This document shows, one piece after another, positions 24,938 to 32,071 of a stretch of DNA of 64,000 bases. The notes under the pieces are model-generated. The model was given only the letters and a program-made list of their open reading frames with translations. It was not told the DNA's origin and did no database searches. Every line of letters starts with the position of its first letter. Position 1 is the first letter of the stretch. Origin of the DNA: Pseudaquabacterium terrae (GTDB lineage Bacteria > Pseudomonadota > Gammaproteobacteria > Burkholderiales > Burkholderiaceae_C). The position numbers and the translations under genes are program-made. Location: contig NZ_JABRWJ010000001.1 in the NCBI RefSeq assembly GCF_013266755.1, positions 496,001 to 560,000 of the forward strand, read 5' to 3'.

Positions 24938-25578
24938 CGATGATGCCCGCCGAGCACGCCCGCACCTGGGCGCTGATCCCCTGGCTGGTCAACGGCCGTG
25001 CCGATGCGCGCCAGCGCGCCGCGGCCGACCACCACCTCGCCGGCTGCGCCGATTGCCGCGCCGAGCTGCTGGCGCAGCAGCGGCTGCACCAGCTGGTGCA
25101 GCGCGAGACGCCGCCGGCCGCGGCCGAAGTGGATGCGCAGGCCGGCCTGCAGCGCCTGCTCGGCCGCATCGACCAGCTGCCGGAGGATCAGGCGGTGGCG
25201 CCGGCGCCGCGGCGGCGCGCCGTGTTGCCGGTGGCACTGGCAGCGGCGGTGATCGTGCAGGCGATCGGCCTGGCGCTGCTGAGCCTGCAGCTCGCGCGCC
25301 AGGACGATGCACCGTATGCAACGCTGAGCCGTGCGCCGGCGGCAGCCGCTGGCGCGGCCACGCTGCGTGTGGTGCCGGATCCGGCACTGCCGCTGCAGCA
25401 ATGGCAGGCGCTGCTGCAGGACGCCGGGCTGCGCATCGTCGACGGCCCGAATGCGGCCGGCGCCTACGCCCTGGCGCCGCAGGACCCGGCCGCGCCGGCG
25501 GCCACCGCCGAGCAGCTGGCGCGGCTGCGCGCGGCGCCGGGCATCCGCCTCGCCGAGGCGCTGGACCCGCCGCGATGA
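24934..25578 (+). CDS. Membrane anti-sigma factor with a zinc-finger (zf-HC2/ZAS) domain
   Basis: The product is 214 residues. The start overlaps the sigma stop by ATGA. The N-terminal cytoplasmic domain carries the HxxxCxxC motif (DHHLAGCADC) of zinc-binding anti-sigma factors, which bind and hold the cognate sigma. One membrane segment follows (VLPVALAAAVIVQAIGLALLSLQL). The periplasmic part has two short beta-alpha units (LRVVPDPALPLQQWQALLQDAG; ALAPQDPAAPAATAEQLARL) that could sense a signal or be a protease target. The subtilisin-like protease encoded next is an obvious candidate to cleave it. Confidence 0.88.
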   Translation: MTMMPAEHARTWALIPWLVNGRADARQRAAADHHLAGCADCRAELLAQQRLHQLVQRETPPAAAEVDAQAGLQRLLGRIDQLPEDQAVAPAPRRRAVLPVALAAAVIVQAIGLALLSLQLARQDDAPYATLSRAPAAAAGAATLRVVPDPALPLQQWQALLQDAGLRIVDGPNAAGAYALAPQDPAAPAATAEQLARLRAAPGIRLAEALDPPR

Positions 25579-25678
25579 GCGCCGCCCGGCCGCTCCGAAG
25601 GCGCTCGCTCCCCAAGGGACGCGAAGCGGCCCCTTCGGGTCCGCGGGGGACGGCCCGCAGGGCCAAGGGGGCCCAGTG
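25575..25678. repeat. Stop-to-start repeat, copy A
   Basis: The element begins at the stop of the anti-sigma gene with ATGAGCGCCGCCCGGCCG followed by TCCGAAGG. It contains several short GC hairpins (for example CCCCTTCGGG) and ends in CCCAGTG, whose GTG is the start codon of the protease. Copy B at 56436-56503 has the same opening and the same CCCAGTG end at an unrelated gene junction. Copy A is about 36 bp longer in its middle. Confidence 0.6.
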
Positions 25679-26947
25679 AGCCCGCTGCGGCGTTTGCTCG
25701 TTGCGCTCGGAGCGCTGCTGGCCGCGCTGGCCCTCGCACCGCTGCGCGCCCAGCCCGAGGCGGCCGATGCCGACGCCGCGATGCGCGGCGACAGCAGCCG
25801 CTACATCCTGCTGGCGGTCGACAACCCGCTGTACCGCGTGCCGGGCCGCGCCGGCAGCAGCCTGCCCGGTTACACGCCGCCGCAACGTTATGTGGTCGGG
25901 GCGCAGGCCGCCGGCGCGCTGGCCACGCTGCAGCGGGAACACGGCCTGCAGCCGGCCGCCGCCTGGCCGATCCCGCCGCTCGGGCTGCACTGCGTCGTCT
26001 ACCAGCTGCCGCCCGGCACCTCGCGCGAAGCCCTGCTGCGCACGCTGGCCGCCGATCCGCGCGTGCGGCTCGCGCAGCCGCTGCAGGACTTCGAGCTGCT
26101 CGGCGCCAGCGCGTACAACGACCCCTACCTGCCGCTGCAGCGCGGTTTCGCCGAGACCGGCGCCGCGCAGGCGCACCGCAGCAGCATCGGCCGCGATGTC
26201 GCGGTCGCGGTGATCGACACCGGCGCCGACCTGGCACACCCGGACCTGCGCGGCCGCGTCGCGGCGCACCGCGACCTCGTCGCGCCGGGCCAGCCCTTCG
26301 ACACCGATCGCCACGGCATCGAGGTGGCCGGCGTGATCGCCGCGGTGGCCAACAACGGCCAGGGCATCGTCGGCATTGCGCCCGGCGCGCGGCTCGAGCT
26401 CTACAAGGCCTGCTGGTACCCGGCCTCGCCCAAAGCACCGGCACCGGCACCGGCGCGCTGCAATTCGTTCACGCTGGCCAAGGCGCTGGCCGCGGTGATG
26501 GAGTCCGACGCGCGCATCGTCAACCTGAGCCTCGGCGGTCCGGCCGATCCGCTGCTCGAGGCCCTGCTGGCGCAGCTGCTGCGGCAGCGCCGCATCGTCA
26601 TCGCGGCGCTGCCGGTGAGCGGGCGCGCCGAGGGCTTCCCGGCCGGCGTGTCCGGCGTGCTGGTGGTCGGCAATGCCGGCACGATGGCGCTGCCGGCCGG
26701 CGTGCTGGCCGCACCGGGTCGCGACGTGCTGACGCTCGCCCCGGGCGGCCGCTACGACTTCGCCAGCGGCGCATCGATCGCCGCGGCGCATGCCAGCGGC
26801 ATCGCAGCGCTGCTGCTGGCGCTGCAACCGCAGCTGGACGCGGCGACGCTGCGCGAACTGCTGGCGACCGACGCGGCGGCCAGCGCGCCGGCGCCGAGCA
26901 TCAACGCCGAGGCGGCACTCGCGCGCCTGGCACGGCGCACGCCCTGA
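25676..26947 (+). CDS. Secreted subtilisin-like serine protease (S8 family)
   Basis: The product is 423 residues from a GTG that closes the upstream repeat. A signal peptide (LLVALGALLAALALAPLRAQ) precedes an inhibitor-like pro-region of about 130 residues. The catalytic triad is visible: Asp181 in VAVIDTGADLAHPDL, His213 in DRHGIEVAGV and Ser367 in SGASIAAAHASG, where the usual GTSMAAPH is altered. The Asn oxyanion residue is not obvious. It is encoded directly after a sigma/anti-sigma pair, so its natural target may be the anti-sigma factor or an envelope protein. The spacing between His and Ser is normal for the family. Confidence 0.9.
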   Translation: MSPLRRLLVALGALLAALALAPLRAQPEAADADAAMRGDSSRYILLAVDNPLYRVPGRAGSSLPGYTPPQRYVVGAQAAGALATLQREHGLQPAAAWPIPPLGLHCVVYQLPPGTSREALLRTLAADPRVRLAQPLQDFELLGASAYNDPYLPLQRGFAETGAAQAHRSSIGRDVAVAVIDTGADLAHPDLRGRVAAHRDLVAPGQPFDTDRHGIEVAGVIAAVANNGQGIVGIAPGARLELYKACWYPASPKAPAPAPARCNSFTLAKALAAVMESDARIVNLSLGGPADPLLEALLAQLLRQRRIVIAALPVSGRAEGFPAGVSGVLVVGNAGTMALPAGVLAAPGRDVLTLAPGGRYDFASGASIAAAHASGIAALLLALQPQLDAATLRELLATDAAASAPAPSINAEAALARLARRTP

Positions 26948-27087
26948 CGACCGTGACGCGTTGATAACGCATTACCAACGCACACACGATCGGACCCATG
27001 AACATCGGATTCTTGCGCTGCGGTTAAACCGATCGGCCTGTGGCAGGGCACCTACCGCTGTCCAACAAGCACAGACCGGAGGATGGA

Positions 27088-27546
27088 ATGGATTCACGAC
27101 ACTCGGGGAGAAAACTCGCCGCCGCGGCGATGCTCGGCGCGCTGCTCACCGCTTGCGGCGGCGGCAGCGGCGACGGGCTGGACAGCAACGGCCGGCCGGT
27201 GGGCGAGGGCGGCAGCGGAGGCGGCGGATTGACGCCGACCTTCGCATCGATCCAGGCGCAGGTCCTGACGCCGCGCTGCACCACCTGCCACGCCGGTGCG
27301 GCGGCGCCGGTGGGCTTGCGCCTGGACGCGGGCAGCAGCTACGCCTTGCTGGTCGGCGTTCCCAGCGGCGAGGTGTCCTCGCTGCAGCGCGTGGCGCCCG
27401 GGCGGCCCGACGACAGCTATCTGATCCACAAGCTGGAGGGCCGCGCGGCGGTGGGCTCTCGCATGCCGCTGGGCGGGCCCTTCCTCGATGCCGCCACGAT
27501 CGCCGTGATCCGCGACTGGATCGCCCGCGGCGCTCCTAACAACTGA
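27088..27546 (+). CDS. Monohaem c-type cytochrome-like lipoprotein
   Basis: The product is 152 residues. The ATG follows a strong GGAGG. The lipobox LLTAC gives an anchored lipoprotein, followed by a Gly/Ser-rich linker. A single CxxCH haem motif is present at residues 64-68 (CTTCH). The C-terminal half (LRLDAGSSYALLVGVPS, LQRVAPGRPDDSYLIHKLEG, GSRMPLGGPFLD, IRDWIARGAP) matches the cytochrome-c-like domain in many surface or periplasmic lipoproteins of Proteobacteria and Planctomycetes. It lies 11 bp upstream of a second haem-motif gene in the same direction, so the two probably act as an electron-transfer pair. Confidence 0.85.
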   Translation: MDSRHSGRKLAAAAMLGALLTACGGGSGDGLDSNGRPVGEGGSGGGGLTPTFASIQAQVLTPRCTTCHAGAAAPVGLRLDAGSSYALLVGVPSGEVSSLQRVAPGRPDDSYLIHKLEGRAAVGSRMPLGGPFLDAATIAVIRDWIARGAPNN

Positions 27547-27557
27547 AAAGAACGACC

Positions 27558-28646
27558 ATGCCACGCGCCTTGATTCGCACGCTGTTCCTGCTCTGGCTCG
27601 CCGCACTGGGGTCCGCACCCGCCCGCGCCGAACCCTACCTGGCGCTGGACCAGGGCTACAAATGCCTGGCCTGCCACGTCAACATCACCGGCGGCGGCTT
27701 GCGCAACGGCCTGGGCGCGTTCTATTCGCAGAACACGATGGCGGCCACCAAGCTGCCCGAGGGCGTGCCGGCCTGGTCGGGCCGGCTGGCGAGCTGGCTG
27801 CGCGTCGGCGGCGACCTGCGCTACAGCTCGTCGCGCAGCCGCGTGCCGGGCGAGGTGACGCAGTCGGACAAGGGCCTCGACCACGCGCGGCTGTATGCCG
27901 ATGTCGAGGTGGTCGCCGACCTGCTCGCGGTCTACGTCGACCAGCACGTGCGCCCGGGCGAGCCGCAGCGCCAGGAAGCGCATGTGCGCCTGGGCGGGGC
28001 CGATCGCGGCTGGTATGCGAAGGCCGGCCAGTTCTACCTGCCGTTCGGCTGGCGCCTGCAGGACAACACCGCGTTCGTGCGCTCGGTCAGCGGCATCAGC
28101 ATGACGACGCCGGACAAGGGCGTCGAGCTCGGCCTCGAGAAGGGTGACTGGTCGGCGCAGCTGGCCTACACGCGCGGTCCGGGCAACGTCGGGCCGACGG
28201 TGGGCCACCAGTGGACCGCGCAGGGTGTGTGGGTGCAGCCGTGGGGCCGGCTCGGCACCGCGGTGGCGTCCACCGATTCGACCGCCGGCTATCGCAACGC
28301 CACGGCGATCTTCGGCGGGCTGCTGACCGGCCCGGTCGTCTGGCTCGGCGAGATCGACCTGGTGCGCGACAACGGCTTCCCCGAAGGCCGGCGCAAGTTG
28401 GTGGCGGCGCTGGGCGAAGTGAACTGGAAGATCCGCCAGGGCCACAACCTGAAGGCCAGCGCCGAGTACTTCGACCCCGACCGCCGCATCTCGAACGACC
28501 ACAGGGTGCGCCACAGCCTGGTCTACGAGCTGACGCCGATCCCGTTCGTGCAGCTGCGCGCGGGTTATCGGCGTTTCGGCGGCATTCCGCAAAGCCCGGT
28601 CGACAACCGCCGGCTGATGTTCGTCGAGCTGCACGCCTTCCTGTAG
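27558..28646 (+). CDS. Outer membrane beta-barrel protein with an N-terminal CxxCH haem motif
   Basis: The product is 362 residues. A signal peptide (IRTLFLLWLAALGSAPARA) is followed almost at once by CLACH at residues 36-40 and then NITGGGLRNGLG. The remainder is a barrel of about 14-16 strands (LYADVEVVADLLAVYVDQHV, WYAKAGQFYLPFGWRLQD, IPFVQLRAGYRRFGG) ending in ELHAFL. One haem at the mouth of a porin is the plan of Cyc2-type fused cytochrome-porins used for Fe(II) oxidation, but this one is shorter and the motif context differs. It follows the haem lipoprotein by 11 bp. Confidence 0.75.
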   Translation: MPRALIRTLFLLWLAALGSAPARAEPYLALDQGYKCLACHVNITGGGLRNGLGAFYSQNTMAATKLPEGVPAWSGRLASWLRVGGDLRYSSSRSRVPGEVTQSDKGLDHARLYADVEVVADLLAVYVDQHVRPGEPQRQEAHVRLGGADRGWYAKAGQFYLPFGWRLQDNTAFVRSVSGISMTTPDKGVELGLEKGDWSAQLAYTRGPGNVGPTVGHQWTAQGVWVQPWGRLGTAVASTDSTAGYRNATAIFGGLLTGPVVWLGEIDLVRDNGFPEGRRKLVAALGEVNWKIRQGHNLKASAEYFDPDRRISNDHRVRHSLVYELTPIPFVQLRAGYRRFGGIPQSPVDNRRLMFVELHAFL

Positions 28647-28653
28647 GCGCAGC

Positions 28654-29214
28654 TCACCTCGCCGTCCCCAGCTGCTGGCGCAGCCAGGCCTTGGCGAAGC
28701 GCAGCTCGGTGTCCACCGTGGCGGCCGACAGCTGCATCACCGCGGCCATCTCGTCGTAGGTCAGCCCGCCGAAGTAGTGCAGCTCGAGGATCTGCGCCTT
28801 GCGCGCATCGAAGGCCGCCAGCCGGCGCAGCACGTCGTCGAGCTCGCTGATCTCGGCGCTCGGCGTGCCCACGACGTCGAGCGCTTCGTCCAGCGGCGCA
28901 TGCGGCGCGCCGCCGCCGCGCTTGGCGGCGCGGTGCGCCTCGGCGTGGTTGACCAGCACCTGCCGCATCTGCCGCGCGGCGATGCCGAAGAAGTGGGCCC
29001 GGTCGACCCAGTCGACGCCGGCATCGGCGAGCTTCAGGAAGGCCTCGTGCACCAGCGCGGTGGTCTGCAGCGTGTGGCCGGCGCGCTCGCCGCGCATCGC
29101 GCTGTGCGCCAGCCGTTGCAGCTCGCGGTAGACCAGCGGCGCCAGCGCATCGCGCGCCGCGACGTCGCCGCCGCGCCAGGCGTGCAGCAACCGGGTCACC
29201 TCGTCGGGTTTCAC
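28654..29214 (-). CDS. ECF sigma factor, TIGR02999/ECF43-like
   Basis: The product is 186 residues. The opening EVTRLLHAWRGGDVAARDALAPLVYRELQRLA and the RGERAGHTLQTT stretch match the TIGR02999 group. In region 2.2 the usual acidic DAED ahead of LVQE is replaced by Gln-Thr-Thr-Ala (residues 50-53 before LVHEAF). Region 4 is ILELHYFGGLTYDEMAAVMQLSAATVDTELRFAKAWLR. In Vibrio, ECF43 EcfP lacks the acidic motif and is switched on by phosphorylation of a threonine there by its neighbour kinase PknT. The gene here is divergent from a Ser/Thr kinase with 71 bp between starts, so the same logic is likely. Confidence 0.9.
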   Translation of the reverse strand: MKPDEVTRLLHAWRGGDVAARDALAPLVYRELQRLAHSAMRGERAGHTLQTTALVHEAFLKLADAGVDWVDRAHFFGIAARQMRQVLVNHAEAHRAAKRGGGAPHAPLDEALDVVGTPSAEISELDDVLRRLAAFDARKAQILELHYFGGLTYDEMAAVMQLSAATVDTELRFAKAWLRQQLGTAR

Positions 29215-29285
29215 CGCGGCATATTAGGCCGCGCAGCCTGCCCGCCGGTGCGATCATTCAGCGCCGCCCGACCGGGAGTGCCCGC

Positions 29286-31988
29286 ATGGATGATGCGCGC
29301 TGGAGCCGCCTGCAGCAGCTGTTCGCGCAGGCGCTGGCCCTGCCGGCCGAAGCGCGCGAGGCCTTCGTCGAAACGCTCGAAGCGGCCGACGCCGCGCTGG
29401 CCGGCGAGCTGCGCCAGCTGCTGCAGCACGACACCGCCGACGACCCGCTGCCCGCCGCACTGGCCCGGGCCGCGGGCCAGGCGCTGGCCGGCGAGCGCGA
29501 CGCCTGGATCGGCCGGCGCCTGGGCGCCTGGCGCATCGTGGCCCATGTGGCCGATGGCGGTATGGGCGCCGTCTACCGCGCCGAGCGCGCCGATGGCCAG
29601 TACCGGCAGACGGTGGCCGTCAAGCTGCTGAACCCGGCGCGGGTCTCGCCCGCGGCGCGCGCGCGCTTCGCGGCCGAGCGGCAGATCCTGGCGCGGCTGG
29701 TGCACCCGCTGATCGCGCGCCTGCTCGACGGCGGCAGCACCGACGACGGCGCGCCCTACCTGGTGATGGACTTCGTCGACGGCGAGCCCATCGACGCCTG
29801 GTGCGATCACCACGCGCTCGACACCGCGGCACGGCTGCGGCTGGTGCTGCAGGTGTGCCAGGCGGTCGACTTCGCGCATCGCAACCTGGTGGTGCACCGC
29901 GACCTGAAGCCGCGCAACATCCTGGTCGATCCGCAGGGCGTGCCACGGCTGCTGGACTTCGGCATCGCCCGGCTGCTCGACGCCGAGGGCAGCACCGCGA
30001 GTGCCGAGCAGCTGCTGACACCCAGCCACGCCAGTCCCGAGCAGGTGACGGGCGGCGCAATCACCACGGCCACCGATGTGTATGCGCTCGGCGTGCTGCT
30101 GTACCAGCTGCTGGCGGGCCGGCTGCCGCATGCCGACAGCGCCGCCAGCCCGGCCGCGCTGGCGCGCGCGATCGTCGAGACCGAGCCGCCGCGGCCGAGT
30201 AGCGCCGTGTTGCGCGACGACGGTGGGCCGGCCGCGGAGCGCATGCGCCGCGCCCGCGAGCTGGCCGGCGACCTCGACAACATCGTGCTGATGGCCTTGC
30301 GCAAGGAGCCCGAGCGCCGCTACGCCGGCGTGCTCGAGCTGGCCGAGGACATCACGCGTTACCTCGAACACCGCCCGGTGCGCGCGCGCCCCGATACGCT
30401 GGCCTACCGCGGCGCGAAGTTCTGGCGCCGGCATCGCGTGGCGGTGCCGGCCAGCGCGGCGGCGCTGCTGCTGGCGCTGGCCGGAGCAGGGCTCTTCACG
30501 TGGCAGCTGGCCGACGAGCGCAACCGCGCGCTGGCCGCCGAACGCAGCGCCCGCCGCACGGCCGAGTTCACCGCCTCGCTGCTGGAGGGCACCGGTGCCA
30601 ACGAGGCGGCGGCGCGCCAGCTCTCGGTGCGTGAGCTGCTGGACAAGGCGGCCGGCCGCGTCGATCAGGAGTTGGGCGCGGAGCCCGAGGTGGCGACACG
30701 GCTGCGCAGCGCGCTGGGCTCGGCCTATGCCAGCTGGGGTGCCAATGACGAGGCGCTGAAGCTGCTGACCACGGCGCTCACCGAAGCCAGGGCGCGCGAG
30801 CGCGGCCCCAGCGCGCAGCAGGCGCGCACGCTGTCGCTGCTGAGCACGGTGACGCACGACCTCGGCCAGCTCGAGGTCTCGCTGGACTGGACGCGCCAGG
30901 CGGAGGCGATGTGGCGCCAGGTCGGCGACGCCGCGCAGCAGGGCAGTGCATTGAGCGACCTGGCGCTGGCACTGAACGCGTTGCGCCGCCGCGACGAGGC
31001 CGAGCCGGTCTTCCGCCAGGCCCTGGTGAAACTGCGCACCGCGCACCGCGGCGATCACCGCGACATCGCCTGGGCGCTCAACAACCTGGCCTGGGGCCTG
31101 CACGCGATGGGCCGGCTCGACGAGGCCGCGCCGCTGTACGACGAGGCGCTGGCCATGCAGCAGCGGCTGCGCACGGCGGTGGCCGAGACCGCGCAGACGC
31201 AGAACAACCTCGCCGGCCTGCACTACGACCGCGGGGATCTCGAACGTGCTGGTGCGTTGTGGGCCGAGGTGCTGGCGGCCTACGAAGGCGTGTTCGGCCG
31301 CGGCGGCCACGCCGCGGTGGCACGGGCGCAGAACGCGGTGGCGCTGGTGTTGATCGATCGCGGCCGCTTCGACGAGGCAGAGCGGCTGACGCGGGCCGCC
31401 GCCGAGGCCAATACGCGGCTGCTCGGTGAGCGCCACCGCTGGACGGCGATCACCTTGCAAAGCCATGGCGTCGCCCTGCTCGGACTGGGCCGGCTCGACG
31501 AGGCCGAGGCGACGATGCGGCGCGTGCTGGCACTGCGCCAGGCGCTGCTGCCGGCGGGCCATGCCGAGTTCGTCGGCAGCCACCTGGGGCTCGGCCGACT
31601 CGCGCTGGCGCGCGGCGATCCCGCGGCGGCCGAGCGTGAGCTGCAGCGGGCGCAGGACCTGATCGATGCGTTGAAGTCGCCCGACCGCGTGCCGCGTGAT
31701 GCGGTGGCGCTGGCGCTGGCCCGCGCACGGGCACTGCAGGGCCGCCGCGACGAAGGCCGGCTCATCGCCGCCGCCGCGATCGAGCGCATGCGCCGCGGCC
31801 TGCCGGCCACGCATTGGCGCTTGCAGGCGGCCGAGCTGGCGATCACGCTGCCGCCGTTCGTGCCGCAGGCCGCGCCCGACCCCACGGCCGCGGCACGCAC
31901 CACGCTGGCCGCGCTGCGCGAGCGGCTGGGGCCCGACGCCACGGTGGTGCGCGAACTGGCGGCAGTAGTGGACTCGGCGCCGAGGTGA
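29286..31988 (+). CDS. Membrane Ser/Thr protein kinase with C-terminal TPR repeats
   Basis: The product is 900 residues. After an 80-residue helical N-terminal part, the kinase domain has the glycine loop VADGGMGAVY, VAVK, HRDLKPRN (Asp206), DFG (Asp224), and SHASPEQVTGG in the activation and APE region. One membrane segment spans about 385-408 (VAVPASAAALLLALAGAGLF). The C-terminal half is a run of TPR units (ALNNLAWGLHAMGRLDEAAPLYDEAL, QNNLAGLHYDRGDLERA, LGLGRLALARGDPAAAE) placed outside the inner membrane, where they could sense a ligand. It is divergent from the ECF sigma gene, its probable substrate, and upstream of an RTX gene. Confidence 0.95.
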   Translation: MDDARWSRLQQLFAQALALPAEAREAFVETLEAADAALAGELRQLLQHDTADDPLPAALARAAGQALAGERDAWIGRRLGAWRIVAHVADGGMGAVYRAERADGQYRQTVAVKLLNPARVSPAARARFAAERQILARLVHPLIARLLDGGSTDDGAPYLVMDFVDGEPIDAWCDHHALDTAARLRLVLQVCQAVDFAHRNLVVHRDLKPRNILVDPQGVPRLLDFGIARLLDAEGSTASAEQLLTPSHASPEQVTGGAITTATDVYALGVLLYQLLAGRLPHADSAASPAALARAIVETEPPRPSSAVLRDDGGPAAERMRRARELAGDLDNIVLMALRKEPERRYAGVLELAEDITRYLEHRPVRARPDTLAYRGAKFWRRHRVAVPASAAALLLALAGAGLFTWQLADERNRALAAERSARRTAEFTASLLEGTGANEAAARQLSVRELLDKAAGRVDQELGAEPEVATRLRSALGSAYASWGANDEALKLLTTALTEARARERGPSAQQARTLSLLSTVTHDLGQLEVSLDWTRQAEAMWRQVGDAAQQGSALSDLALALNALRRRDEAEPVFRQALVKLRTAHRGDHRDIAWALNNLAWGLHAMGRLDEAAPLYDEALAMQQRLRTAVAETAQTQNNLAGLHYDRGDLERAGALWAEVLAAYEGVFGRGGHAAVARAQNAVALVLIDRGRFDEAERLTRAAAEANTRLLGERHRWTAITLQSHGVALLGLGRLDEAEATMRRVLALRQALLPAGHAEFVGSHLGLGRLALARGDPAAAERELQRAQDLIDALKSPDRVPRDAVALALARARALQGRRDEGRLIAAAAIERMRRGLPATHWRLQAAELAITLPPFVPQAAPDPTAAARTTLAALRERLGPDATVVRELAAVVDSAPR

Positions 31989-32071
31989 CCAAAGTCAGCG
32001 CGCCCGATTGGGGAAAACGGCGCCGAATCCAGCCTTGGTGAGTGAAGACCCATCACCCACCGGAGAGCCCC

